A DNA stretch of 43,591 bases from Patescibacteria group bacterium (lineage in GTDB: Bacteria > Patescibacteriota > Patescibacteriia > Buchananbacterales > GWA2-38-13). The stretch spans positions 1 to 43,591 of the forward strand of contig JAQTQO010000008.1 in NCBI GenBank assembly GCA_028712155.1. The letters run 5' to 3'. Positions 25,133 to 33,312 of this stretch are shown here, piece after piece. How positions within the stretch are numbered: the stretch's first letter is position 1; each line of letters opens with the position of its first letter. The translations under genes were made by a program, and so were the position numbers. The notes below the pieces were generated by a model, which worked only from the letters and a program-made list of their open reading frames with translations, searched no databases and had not been told where the DNA came from.

Positions 25133-27118
25133 CTACCGGTTCACGGACAATTTCCGCTGCCGCACTTCCTCACGGTAAATCTGAAGCGTATCGCCGACCT
25201 GAATGACCGGTTTACCCTGGAAGCGCACGCCGCACTCACGGCCGGCGACTACCTCGGGGACGGCGACTTTTGACTGCTGCAATTGGGTGATTTTTCCGAC
25301 CGCGACCGAGACGCCGCCGCGGACCACGGCGGCCTGGGCATTGGACGCCGCCGTGCCGCTCGTCACCTTGCCGCCGATGACCTGTCCGTCTTTTGCCTGG
25401 CGGAACAAGGCGAGCACCTGAATCGTTCCGAGATCGGTGCGAATGATCTCAGGCTTCAGGAGCACTTCCAGCCTCGCGCGCAGATCGGCGAGCAGTTCAT
25501 AGATGATCCGAAATGTTTTTACCTCCACCCCGCGTTCCTGCGCCAGGAGCGCCGCCGGCGGGGTCGGATTGACGTTGAAGCCCAGGATGACCGCGTGGCT
25601 GGCTTCGGCGGTCGCTACGTCGCCCTCGCTGATGTTACCCAGTCCGCGACCAACGACGCGCACGCCCACCTCCGGATGCTGCAGGGAATCCATCGCGCCG
25701 ATGATCGCTTCCAGCGACCCCAGCACGTCGGCTTTCAAAATGATGTTGCACGTGGTAGTGGCGGTTGCCGCTTCCGGCAGCGCGGCGGGCGTGTACGCTT
25801 CGGTCGCGCGACCGCGGAGATGCTGAATTTTCCATTTGCTCTTGCGGTCCACCGTCGCGGTCACCCGCGCCACATCGCCCACCGACGGAATGGCTTTCAA
25901 GCCGAGGATCCGCACCGGCGTGGACGGACCGGCCGCGTCCAGCGGACGGCCGCGGTAATCTTTCAGCGCCCGCACCTTACCGTAATAGGTATCGCCGATC
26001 TGGAGGAGATCGCCGACGCGCAAGGTGCCGCGCTGCACCAAGATGGTTGCGACCGGCCCCTCGCCTTTGTCGACGTGCGATTCAATGATCGTCCCGACGG
26101 CCGGGCCTTCCGGATCGGCGACAATGCGTTTGCTTTCCATTTCGGCAACGAGCAGGAGCGAATCCAGCAGGGCGTCAATGCCTTTGCCAACTTTCGCGGC
26201 GATCGGCACGCAGATGGTGGTCCCGCCCCAATCCTCCGGCAGCAGTTCAAGCGTGGCGAGCTCCTGCTTGACCCGCTGGATATTCGCTTCCGGTTTGTCA
26301 ATTTTATTGATCGCCACCAGGAACGGCAATCCCGCCGAATGGATGATTTTGATAGACTCTTTGGTCTGCGGCTGCACGCCGTCGTCAGCGGCCACCACCA
26401 GGATGGCGATGTCGGCTACGCGCGCCCCGCGGGATCGCATCGTGGAGAACGCTTCGTGCCCCGGCGTATCAATGAACGTCAGGGTCCGGCTTTTCCAGGT
26501 CACCTGGTACGCGCCGATGTGCTGGGTAATACCGCCGGCTTCTCCCGACACGACATCGGTGCGGCGGATCGCGTCCAGCAACTTGGTCTTGCCGTGATCG
26601 ACATGGCCGAGCACGACAAACACCGGCGGCCGCGGCTGGGGATTGCCCGGTTCTTCCGGCTGGCTCGCAAGGGTGAGCGGACTGGCCGCCAGCGCCTCCG
26701 TTTTCTGCGACTCCGGTTTGACCTCAACGCCGAGATCCGCACCCACAATGGCAGCCGTATCAAAGTCGATCCGCTCGTTGATGGAGGCGAGCACCCCGTT
26801 GCGCATCAGCGTAGCCAGCACTTTGGTGATCGGCAGTCCGAGGGCTTGGGCGAAATCCCGGACCGAGACCGTCGACGGCACCGTGATCTGGCGCTGGGCC
26901 GCGGATTTCCCCGCCGCCTGGCCCTCGGCTTCCGTCGCTTCGGCCGCTTCCGCCCGGAGCTTCTGCATCAGCGTCGGCCACTGTTGAATGATCTGCATGG
27001 CGACGCGATCGTCGACTTTGATGGCGCGGCGGCCAATATCAAACCCGAGCTGCGGGAGCAGCACGAGCAGATCGCGGGTATCGATGCGCAAACGGCGCGC
27101 CAGTTCTGTGACATTCAT
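25133..27118 (-). CDS. infB: translation initiation factor IF-2
   Basis: 661 residues from the ATG at 27118 (MNVTELARRLRI, the canonical IF-2 start). An upstream in-frame start at 27166 lies in the -35 element. IF-2 is the GTPase that places fMet-tRNA on the ribosome. N-terminal IF2_N domain (1-50), a short linker, a second IF2_N-like segment (about 75-130), then the G domain with GHVDHGKT (G1), DTPGHEAF (G3) and NKIDKPEAN (G4), followed by domains II, III and the fMet-tRNA-binding IV. The variable N-terminal region is much shorter than in E. coli. Confidence 0.97.
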   Translation of the reverse strand: MNVTELARRLRIDTRDLLVLLPQLGFDIGRRAIKVDDRVAMQIIQQWPTLMQKLRAEAAEATEAEGQAAGKSAAQRQITVPSTVSVRDFAQALGLPITKVLATLMRNGVLASINERIDFDTAAIVGADLGVEVKPESQKTEALAASPLTLASQPEEPGNPQPRPPVFVVLGHVDHGKTKLLDAIRRTDVVSGEAGGITQHIGAYQVTWKSRTLTFIDTPGHEAFSTMRSRGARVADIAILVVAADDGVQPQTKESIKIIHSAGLPFLVAINKIDKPEANIQRVKQELATLELLPEDWGGTTICVPIAAKVGKGIDALLDSLLLVAEMESKRIVADPEGPAVGTIIESHVDKGEGPVATILVQRGTLRVGDLLQIGDTYYGKVRALKDYRGRPLDAAGPSTPVRILGLKAIPSVGDVARVTATVDRKSKWKIQHLRGRATEAYTPAALPEAATATTTCNIILKADVLGSLEAIIGAMDSLQHPEVGVRVVGRGLGNISEGDVATAEASHAVILGFNVNPTPPAALLAQERGVEVKTFRIIYELLADLRARLEVLLKPEIIRTDLGTIQVLALFRQAKDGQVIGGKVTSGTAASNAQAAVVRGGVSVAVGKITQLQQSKVAVPEVVAGRECGVRFQGKPVIQVGDTLQIYREEVRQRKLSVNR

Positions 27119-27137
27119 ACGGATGCAATACTGATTG

Positions 27138-27166
27138 AAGATATCAGAAAAAATCGTTTTTGGCAA
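27138..27166 (-). promoter_or_regulatory. promoter of infB
   Basis: Minus strand TTGCCA (27161-27166), 17-bp spacer, TATCTT (27138-27143). Predicted start near 27131, leader about 13 nt. Confidence 0.65.
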
Positions 27167-27236
27167 GATTCACTCATATCCCGACGGCGAGACAAAAAAC
27201 CAGCCGCAGCTGAAGCAGTGACGACAAAAATAAAAT

Positions 27237-27260
27237 GGCCGGGACGGGAATCGAACCCGT
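27237..27260 (-). repeat. remnant copy of the tRNA-Cys 3' end
   Basis: 24 nt matching the tRNA-Cys T-arm and acceptor 3' strand (27317-27340) with two mismatches, 80 bp downstream of the gene. It has no matching 5' half, so it is not a tRNA. Confidence 0.85.
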
Positions 27261-27272
27261 TGTACAACAGGG

Positions 27273-27295
27273 CGCCCCGGGTTTATCCCGGGGCG
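27273..27295. repeat. GC hairpin CGCCCCGGG/CCCGGGGCG
   Basis: 9-bp perfect stem with a 5-nt AT loop. The same stem is used in the bidirectional terminator at 37049-37083. Here no T-run follows. Confidence 0.7.
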
Positions 27296-27315
27296 AACCC
27301 ATCGAAAACTTATCA

Positions 27316-27387
27316 AGGCCAGGACGGGAATCGAACCCGTGAATAACGGTTTTGCAGACCGTTGCCTTACCACTTGGCTACCTGGCC
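27316..27387 (-). tRNA. tRNA-Cys (anticodon GCA)
   Basis: 72 nt. Acceptor GGCCAGG/CCTGGCC with U73 (the Cys discriminator), D-arm with AAGTGGTAAGGC, anticodon stem ACGGT/ACCGT with loop CTGCAAA (GCA), T-arm ACGGGTTCGAATCCCGT. CCA is not encoded. Confidence 0.96.
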
Positions 27388-27405
27388 GATGATGCTTGCG
27401 CGCTC

Positions 27406-27434
27406 ACTGTAGCAAAACCAAACGCAGCCGGCAA
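27406..27434 (-). promoter_or_regulatory. promoter of tRNA-Cys
   Basis: Minus strand TTGCCG (27429-27434), 17-bp spacer ending in TGC, TACAGT (27406-27411). Confidence 0.65.
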
Positions 27435-27478
27435 GATTCCTGCCGGCTGCGTACACTCCGCACAACAATGCCGAGGTA

Positions 27479-27967
27479 TTATTCGACCACCTCAACGGTC
27501 AGCGTCTGCATGCCGAACTGTTTGGCATCCTCGCGTTCCCGCATCCACAGGTCCACCCGCTGCGCGAACCGCGGGTGCATGCGGTCTTGCACGGTATAAA
27601 TTTTTTCGCCCGAGTATTCCGGCAGGCGCACCTTCGTGCCAAAACGCAGAAAATTCGCCGCCACGACATTCTCTTCATTGGCCGCACAGAGGTCATAGCC
27701 GTTTGCCGTGGTGCACGGCGTACTGTCGGTCTGTTCCGGTAAACTATTGTAGGCGGTCACCACCGTTTTGAACCGGCGCACGACCTTGGTTTCCAAAACC
27801 ACCAACGGTTTTTCGCCGGCCAAACACACAAGCGGCGTTAAGGGATCCGCAACGGTTAAATCCGGTGCCGCGGCGACTGAGGGCACCGACCACAGCCGAA
27901 TGGCCGTGGCAACACACAGCACGGCAATCGGCAGGTGCGTATGGCGTGGATTCTTCGCTTGGTTCAT
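27479..27967 (-). CDS. secreted 3D-domain protein (RlpA/MltA-like double-psi barrel)
   Basis: 162 residues from the ATG at 27967, supported by GGGGAG six bases upstream; an ATG at 27982 is the alternative. An N-terminal signal peptide or anchor (PIAVLCVATAIRLWSVPSVAAA) is followed by a short linker and a 3D domain: VTAYNSLPEQTDSTPC, then FGTKVRLPEYSGEKIYTVQDRM, then RVDLWM. The three Asp that name the fold are in DST, QDRM and RVDLW. Such domains occur in cell-wall lytic or resuscitation factors such as YuiC and YocH. Two Cys may form a disulfide outside the cell. Peptidoglycan is the likely target, by family inference only. Confidence 0.85.
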   Translation of the reverse strand: MNQAKNPRHTHLPIAVLCVATAIRLWSVPSVAAAPDLTVADPLTPLVCLAGEKPLVVLETKVVRRFKTVVTAYNSLPEQTDSTPCTTANGYDLCAANEENVVAANFLRFGTKVRLPEYSGEKIYTVQDRMHPRFAQRVDLWMREREDAKQFGMQTLTVEVVE

Positions 27968-27997
27968 ATAAAAACTCCCCATAATGGGGAATCAGAT

Positions 27998-28026
27998 AGA
28001 CTAGCATAACCAGAGAAAATTGTCAA
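27998..28026 (-). promoter_or_regulatory. promoter of the 3D-domain gene
   Basis: Minus strand TTGACA (28021-28026), 17-bp spacer ending in TGC, TAGTCT (27998-28003). The leader contains CCCCATTATGGGG, which can pair with the SD GGGGAG. Confidence 0.75.
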
Positions 28027-28048
28027 CCCGAACCCGCAACTGCCAAAT

Positions 28049-28077
28049 CAAAAGAACGCTCCCGGGTGGGGGCGTTC
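28049..28077 (-). terminator. intrinsic terminator of the 890-residue surface protein gene
   Basis: Stem GAACGC/GCGTTC with an inner CCC/GGG (28054-28077), followed by TTTTGATTT on the minus strand. Confidence 0.8.
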
Positions 28078-28124
28078 TCCGTGTAAAATTTTTTCGAAAA
28101 TCTGGGAAAAACGTCGAATATCGT

Positions 28125-30797
28125 CTAATGAAGGCAGGTGAAATAGATGCCGGATTCTGTAACGCAATTTTCTCCCGTCTTCACATTATTATCAGACTCA
28201 CCTTCCAAAGTAAACGTAACGTTATACTGCATGGAATTGCCGGAAACGGTCTGGTAGAGGTATACGCCTCCGCCCGGATCTTTGGGAATTTGCCCCAAGT
28301 AGACGGGTGACGCGCATCCCCCAATCCCAAAACCACCTGCGCCCAGACACGTTACCTGTTCTCCAAGCAGAAGAGGGGTATCGGATACCGGGTAGTGCTG
28401 CTGGTCATTAAAGTATAATTCCAAAGCGGTCTGAATCATTTTCATGTCGGAAATGCGTTTGGAATCCCGCTCCCTCACCCGGGGACCCTCCAGCAGCCCG
28501 ACCGGCTGGGACGCTCCCGGCGACACCGCCGGGGGCATATTCGGCAACCGGCCGGGACCGTTGGGATCAAAGCCGTTCTTTACCTCCACGCCGTCGAGAA
28601 AACCGTCGCCATCCGTGTCGGCTTTCAACCAATTGGTGCCGTACACGTTGTGTTCCTGAAAGTCGGACAACCCGTCGCCATCGGTGTCCTCATTGGCATC
28701 CGCCTCGCGCGAGACGGTCTTGCGATCGGCAGTATTGACGCCCTCGACGTACGCGTCGTAATCAATACCGAATTCCATGTTCAGGAGCGTCGGTTTCGAC
28801 CGCTCCTCCTTGGGCGGAAACTTCACCTGGTACGTGAGCGTATAACCGGTATCGTCGTGCTGGTAGATGAACGGATTCCCGGTATAGACATCGTTGGGGA
28901 TGACGGAGAGGAACGGTTTGTCCTGCTCGATGAGGTCAAACCCCGACGGCCCGGAGCGATCCAAATCCACCAGCACATCGCCCCCGCTCAGCCCGGCATT
29001 CACCGCATCGCGGAGACTCCCGCTGGGGACCTGTGTCGGGGTAACCTTTGGCACTTCGCTCGGGCGGCGTTGCAGCGCCGACAACGTGTCAGGGAACTGA
29101 TTGGCGTGATAGTTGTAGAACGAAAGCGCTTCGCGAATCGCCCCGACATTGCGGATCTGTCGCTGCAGGGTGACTTCGCTTGGCGACTGGCCGGTGACCA
29201 GGCCCGTTGCCGCGTCAAAACTGATCGTGCTGGTCGGCGCCTCGATGGTGACCGGCTGATTGACTTGGTCGAGCGTCATCGCGACCGTCAGCCGGAACTG
29301 TTTTTCGGCCAGCTTTTTTGCCGCGTCAGAGGGAACCAGTCGCCAGGAGTAGGTGAGTTTGTGCGGCAAGTTGGTGCCCGCCTGCACCCACACCTCGATG
29401 GTTGACTGCTTGGCGATCGCATCGTAAATGGCGGTGAAGTCTTCGCCCTCGAGCGCTTCGACGAGTTTCGGGTAGAGCGGAACCGCTGCCTTGTCCCCGA
29501 GCGTGCTGGAGCGTTCGGCGAGCGCCCGATAGAAAGGTACGAACTTCGTCCGGTCAATGGTCAACTGGTAGTGATGATAGCGGCTGCCGTTCTCCTCGAC
29601 GACCGGCTGCACCGCGGCGATCGTGTAGAGCTTAACTTCCTGCGCAATGGCGAGCGCGAGCTGGTACCGCTGCTCCATCGTCTCGACGTTGGCGAGCTCC
29701 TTTTCACTGGCGCTGAAATCCAAGTCCATGCCGCTGCCGATCAAATCCTCCGGAGTCATCTGCACCCACTGGCCGATGATCGCCGTGAGGTCGAGCACCG
29801 GGTTCGGAGGGAATTTTTCGATCAGGCCGAAGAAATCTTCTTTGACCTTACGGAGTTCGGCCGCGGCTTCCAGCGTCGTGCCGCCGGAGGAAAACCCGCC
29901 GCCCATACCGAGACTGAAATCGCCGGTCTTGTTGGGGGCCGGGTCGGCGGCGAACTTGCCGCCGACGCTCATCCAGACCGCGAGGTCCTTGGGCAGGTAT
30001 TGCTCGAACTCGCGCATCCCTTCCTGCAGCATCGCCAGTCCGCCCTGAGCTTCCACCGGGTCAAACGTGGCGTAGGGTGTCTCCATGGTATCGCCAAGCA
30101 CGATGTCTTCGCCCACCGCGGCCCGCGGGAGCGGGGTCGTGTCCGACCGGTACGTGCGCGTGCCGTTCACCTGCTCATTCCACGCCGCCACCGCCGCTTC
30201 GGTTTCCAGCCGGAACGTCAGCGTGAAATCATAGCCGTCGCTCTCATAGCGGTACGGCGAGCCAGCTGGATCCGTGCGCGCATCGCCCGGCCCCCCCAGC
30301 TGCGCCAGATCCGTGGGGTAGTGCGGCTGCGCGGAAGCCGAAGTGCCCCCAGCCGACGGGAACGTCCCGCCCTGGAGCTGCTGCATGAGATGGGAAATCT
30401 CCTCCATCCGTTCCAGGTCGCGGCTGAGCGCTTGCGCCTTTGCCTCACCGCCCGGCAGTTCCGCCGCCAGCGCCGTTGCTCCCGGATCGCGGTTTTCGGA
30501 AGCAAAGCGCACTTCAAAACGGATGGCGCCCGACTCGATCCCGGGCAGCGCGGATAAGGCCTGGGATAATATCTCGGCATCCGACAACGGCGGCGGACTA
30601 ATTTTTGGCAATTGGAGATTGCGAAAGACAAAGAAATACACCACGGCCGCGATGCACCCGAAACCGACCAGGACCAGCGCCACGGAACCAAAAATAATAC
30701 CCCGGCGTTTTCGCTTCGGGGTTTTTACTCCGGCCGTATTGAAATTCGGCAATAACGATTGGGGCAGTGTCGGGGGCAACAGTTTATTTTCCTCCAT
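28125..30797 (-). CDS. large membrane-anchored surface protein with pilin-like modules and Ca-binding repeats
   Basis: 890 residues, with the N-terminus inside and one TM helix (about 34-58) after a KRKRR stretch. Outside, three segments look like soluble halves of pseudopilins (amphipathic helix, then a YRY/YTLTY/YNVTF strand block): about 123-200, 543-660 and 780-890. The last has Cys at 817, 828, 878 and 888. Two thrombospondin-type-3-like calcium loops, DTDGDGLSDF (704-713) and DTDGDGFLDG (727-736), lie before the last module. The 240-540 part is a separate unrecognised region. Probably a cell-surface or attachment protein. It has a strong promoter (TTGCTT, TATAAT). Confidence 0.8.
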   Translation of the reverse strand: MEENKLLPPTLPQSLLPNFNTAGVKTPKRKRRGIIFGSVALVLVGFGCIAAVVYFFVFRNLQLPKISPPPLSDAEILSQALSALPGIESGAIRFEVRFASENRDPGATALAAELPGGEAKAQALSRDLERMEEISHLMQQLQGGTFPSAGGTSASAQPHYPTDLAQLGGPGDARTDPAGSPYRYESDGYDFTLTFRLETEAAVAAWNEQVNGTRTYRSDTTPLPRAAVGEDIVLGDTMETPYATFDPVEAQGGLAMLQEGMREFEQYLPKDLAVWMSVGGKFAADPAPNKTGDFSLGMGGGFSSGGTTLEAAAELRKVKEDFFGLIEKFPPNPVLDLTAIIGQWVQMTPEDLIGSGMDLDFSASEKELANVETMEQRYQLALAIAQEVKLYTIAAVQPVVEENGSRYHHYQLTIDRTKFVPFYRALAERSSTLGDKAAVPLYPKLVEALEGEDFTAIYDAIAKQSTIEVWVQAGTNLPHKLTYSWRLVPSDAAKKLAEKQFRLTVAMTLDQVNQPVTIEAPTSTISFDAATGLVTGQSPSEVTLQRQIRNVGAIREALSFYNYHANQFPDTLSALQRRPSEVPKVTPTQVPSGSLRDAVNAGLSGGDVLVDLDRSGPSGFDLIEQDKPFLSVIPNDVYTGNPFIYQHDDTGYTLTYQVKFPPKEERSKPTLLNMEFGIDYDAYVEGVNTADRKTVSREADANEDTDGDGLSDFQEHNVYGTNWLKADTDGDGFLDGVEVKNGFDPNGPGRLPNMPPAVSPGASQPVGLLEGPRVRERDSKRISDMKMIQTALELYFNDQQHYPVSDTPLLLGEQVTCLGAGGFGIGGCASPVYLGQIPKDPGGGVYLYQTVSGNSMQYNVTFTLEGESDNNVKTGENCVTESGIYFTCLH

Positions 30798-30824
30798 AAC
30801 ATTTTTGTTATTTGTTACTATTTT

Positions 30825-30853
30825 ATTATAGCATATTTTCCCACTTCAAGCAA
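30825..30853 (-). promoter_or_regulatory. promoter of the surface protein gene
   Basis: Minus strand TTGCTT (30848-30853), 17-bp spacer ending in TGC, perfect TATAAT (30825-30830). Leader about 21 nt. Confidence 0.85.
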
Positions 30854-30869
30854 ATTATATCGACTGTGT

Positions 30870-30875
30870 TATACT
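30870..30875 (+). promoter_or_regulatory. -10 element of the radical SAM cassette
   Basis: TATACT, with no good -35. The place where a -35 would sit overlaps the -35 of the divergent surface-protein promoter. Confidence 0.45.
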
Positions 30876-30902
30876 TGAATGCAGCAATTTCTCACGGCAA
30901 GA

Positions 30903-32300
30903 ATGTCAGAAATTTTTATGCGGCAAGATAGAGATTATATTTTCCATGGGCTCACGTCGAGCTTATGTCCGCACTGCCTTTCCAAAATATCGGCGAAGAT
31001 CATCATCAAGGATGGTAAAGTATATTTGAAAAAAACCTGTGCGCAGCACGGTGAGATGCTTTTTTTGTTGGAGGAGGACGCCGCATACTATCTTTCCACT
31101 TCGCAATACAATAAACCGGGAACCGTTTGTAAAACGCAAACGGCCACGGCGGCGGGCTGCCCCTTTGACTGCGGCCTCTGTCCGGACCACGAACAGCATT
31201 CTTGCATCAATCTCATCGATATCACCAACCGCTGCGATATCGGTTGCCCAACCTGCTATGCGGCCAGCGGGCAGGGCGATTTTTTGCCGGTATCAAAAAT
31301 CGAGGCGATGATGGATTTTGCCATTGAGACGGAATATGGAAATGCCGAAATCCTGCAAATCAGCGGCGGGGAACCGACCCTGCACCCGCACCTCATGGAT
31401 ATCCTCAGGCTGGCGAAGGCAAAAAAATTCAAATACGTGATGCTCAACACCAATGGATTGAATATCGCCAAAAATGAAAACTTGGCGAAAGAGCTGGGGA
31501 ATCTCACGGGAAGATTTGAAGTCTATCTGCAATTCGACGGTTTTAAAAAATCGACGTACCAGAATTTGCGCGGCCGAGATCTGCTGCAAATAAAAAAAGA
31601 CGCGATTAAAAATCTCGCCAAATATGAAGTTCCCATCACGCTCGTTGCTTGTATCAAGCAGGGTATTAATGACGACGAATTGGGCGACCTGCTGCGATTC
31701 GGTATGGAGACCAAATACATCCGGGGAATCAATTTCCAACCCATCATGTATTTCGGCCGGGTGTCGGACATTCATCCGCTCGAGCGGGTGACGCTGAGCG
31801 GCGTCATTTCCAGAATTGAACAGCAAACAAAAGGTAGCATCAAGAAATCAGATTTCGTTCCGCTTCCCTGCCACCCCGATCGGATTGCGCTGACCTATCT
31901 TTATAAAGAAAAAAATACGTTCGTCCCCATCACCAGAAAGGTGGACATCCGCAAGCACTTGCAGGTCATAAACAACAGCATGTTTTTCAAACCCCAAGGT
32001 ATCCTCGGCGAGGCGGTCAAGGGATTATGGTCGGCCTCCACCGTTCTTTCCTCCTGCAAATCACTGGCAGATTTTTCCTGCTGCATTCCCCTGCAAGCGA
32101 ACCTTTTATCAAAAAAAGAACGGACGGATTACGTCAATGAACGTACCTTTCGTATTTCCATTGTCTCATTTTTCGACGCATACAACTTTGACGCGAAATC
32201 CATCAAGCAGGAATGCGTCCATTTCATTACCCCGGCACTGAAAAAAATTCCTTTCTCCACGTACAATTTACTCTACCGTCACCCCCGACAATATGTTTGA
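30903..32300 (+). CDS. radical SAM protein of the tetraether synthase (Tes / MJ0619-like) type
   Basis: 465 residues from the ATG at 30903. An ATG at 30879 is in frame but only 3 bases after the -10, so it is unlikely to be transcribed. N-terminal Cys-rich part (LCPHC, KKTCAQHGE, CPFDCGLCPDHEQHSC) as in the Tes/MJ0619 group, then the radical SAM cluster motif CDIGCPTC (Cys 111, 115, 118) and the SAM-binding ISGGEPT. Archaeal Tes joins lipid tails to make membrane-spanning lipids; bacterial relatives are less defined. It overlaps the next gene by 8 bp. Its GC content (about 45-48 % by eye) is lower than its surroundings, which suggests transfer. Confidence 0.8.
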   Translation: MSEIFMRQDRDYIFHGLTSSLCPHCLSKISAKIIIKDGKVYLKKTCAQHGEMLFLLEEDAAYYLSTSQYNKPGTVCKTQTATAAGCPFDCGLCPDHEQHSCINLIDITNRCDIGCPTCYAASGQGDFLPVSKIEAMMDFAIETEYGNAEILQISGGEPTLHPHLMDILRLAKAKKFKYVMLNTNGLNIAKNENLAKELGNLTGRFEVYLQFDGFKKSTYQNLRGRDLLQIKKDAIKNLAKYEVPITLVACIKQGINDDELGDLLRFGMETKYIRGINFQPIMYFGRVSDIHPLERVTLSGVISRIEQQTKGSIKKSDFVPLPCHPDRIALTYLYKEKNTFVPITRKVDIRKHLQVINNSMFFKPQGILGEAVKGLWSASTVLSSCKSLADFSCCIPLQANLLSKKERTDYVNERTFRISIVSFFDAYNFDAKSIKQECVHFITPALKKIPFSTYNLLYRHPRQYV

Positions 32301-33312
32301 CGTGCTATTCCCAGTCGCGCAAGGCCTGGTGGCGCTCTGCGTCCTGGTCGTGTTCGGCTCCATCGGATTGACCTTCGCGCAAACGTCCAAACGGGCGGTA
32401 AAAATGGAAGCACGCACCCATGTCGCCACCCTGTCCATGACGGTATTTTTCGTCCTCATGTACGTATGCATCCGCTTCCACCTCGGCGAGTACCCCGTAC
32501 CAGATCCGCGGGTGCGCACGCTGTCGCTGCTGGTCGGACTGGCATGCATTATCCTTGGGACCATCGTACACCTCTGGGGGCGGGTCAATCTCGGCGACAA
32601 CTGGTCGAGTCAAATTAAAATCTACGAAGGGCATGCGCTCGTCCGCCACGGCGCCTATGCGCTCGTCCGCCACCCCCTCTATGCATCACTGGCGGTGATG
32701 TTCTTTGGAGCGGCAATCATGTACCGAAATCTCCTCGTGCTCTTGGCCGATGCGGTGCTATTTTTTCCGGCGGTCTATTCCCGCGCCGTACAGGAAGAAA
32801 AAATATTTACCCGGGAATTTCCCGCCTACGCCACGTATCGGCAGAGCGTCGGGATGTTCTTCCCAAAACTCACGCGCTGTTCGCGAGCGGCGGGATCGGT
32901 GACGGTCAACCGATACGCGCTGACGTTTTGCCGAAGCACCACCGCGATCCTCTTGGTTCTCGCGATTATTTTTAAAATAAAATTCCTGGTGGTGTGCGTT
33001 TTTCTGCTCATGCTCTGGGGCGCCCTGTTCACCATCCAGTACGCGCCATTCTTCGTGCTGTATCACGTGTTCTTGCGCCGGTTCTTCAAGCAGCCCCAAG
33101 CAACCGTGGATATCGCGGCGGTGCGATTCGCCCAGGGTTTTGGCGCAGCACTCCTGCTCATCGCCCTGGCGTATCTGTATGTCATCCCGTCAAAAAATGC
33201 GGGGTGGATATTTTCCGCCATCGTGGCAATTTCCACGGCGTTCGGGGCGGCCGGATATTGCGTTGGCGCGCAAATCTATTTCGCCCTGAAAAAAATTCTC
33301 CGCCATGGTTAG
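32293..33312 (+). CDS. ICMT/PEMT-like membrane methyltransferase fused to a DUF4395-like membrane domain
   Basis: 339 residues, multi-pass. The N-terminal half has the isoprenylcysteine-carboxyl-methyltransferase-type pattern: GRVNLGDNWSSQIKI, then HGAYALVRHPLYASL (about 118-132), then EEKIFTREFPAYATYRQSV and FFP. This family methylates lipid-attached or small membrane substrates with SAM. The C-terminal half (about 200-290) starts with VNRYALTFCR and resembles DUF4395 four-helix proteins; a hydrophobic tail follows. Both ends overlap neighbours by 8 bp, so the gene is translationally coupled to the radical SAM and permease genes. Confidence 0.75.
   Translation: MFDVLFPVAQGLVALCVLVVFGSIGLTFAQTSKRAVKMEARTHVATLSMTVFFVLMYVCIRFHLGEYPVPDPRVRTLSLLVGLACIILGTIVHLWGRVNLGDNWSSQIKIYEGHALVRHGAYALVRHPLYASLAVMFFGAAIMYRNLLVLLADAVLFFPAVYSRAVQEEKIFTREFPAYATYRQSVGMFFPKLTRCSRAAGSVTVNRYALTFCRSTTAILLVLAIIFKIKFLVVCVFLLMLWGALFTIQYAPFFVLYHVFLRRFFKQPQATVDIAAVRFAQGFGAALLLIALAYLYVIPSKNAGWIFSAIVAISTAFGAAGYCVGAQIYFALKKILRHG

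Noticed and set aside
27119-27166. Longer N-terminus for IF-2 starting at 27166
   Set aside because: The start would lie in the -35 element, upstream of the predicted transcript start, and the ATG at 27118 gives the canonical IF-2 N-terminus.
27237-27310. Second tRNA gene next to tRNA-Cys
   Set aside because: Only the T-arm and acceptor 3' strand are present; no GGCCGGG 5' strand, D-arm or anticodon arm can be found upstream on that strand.
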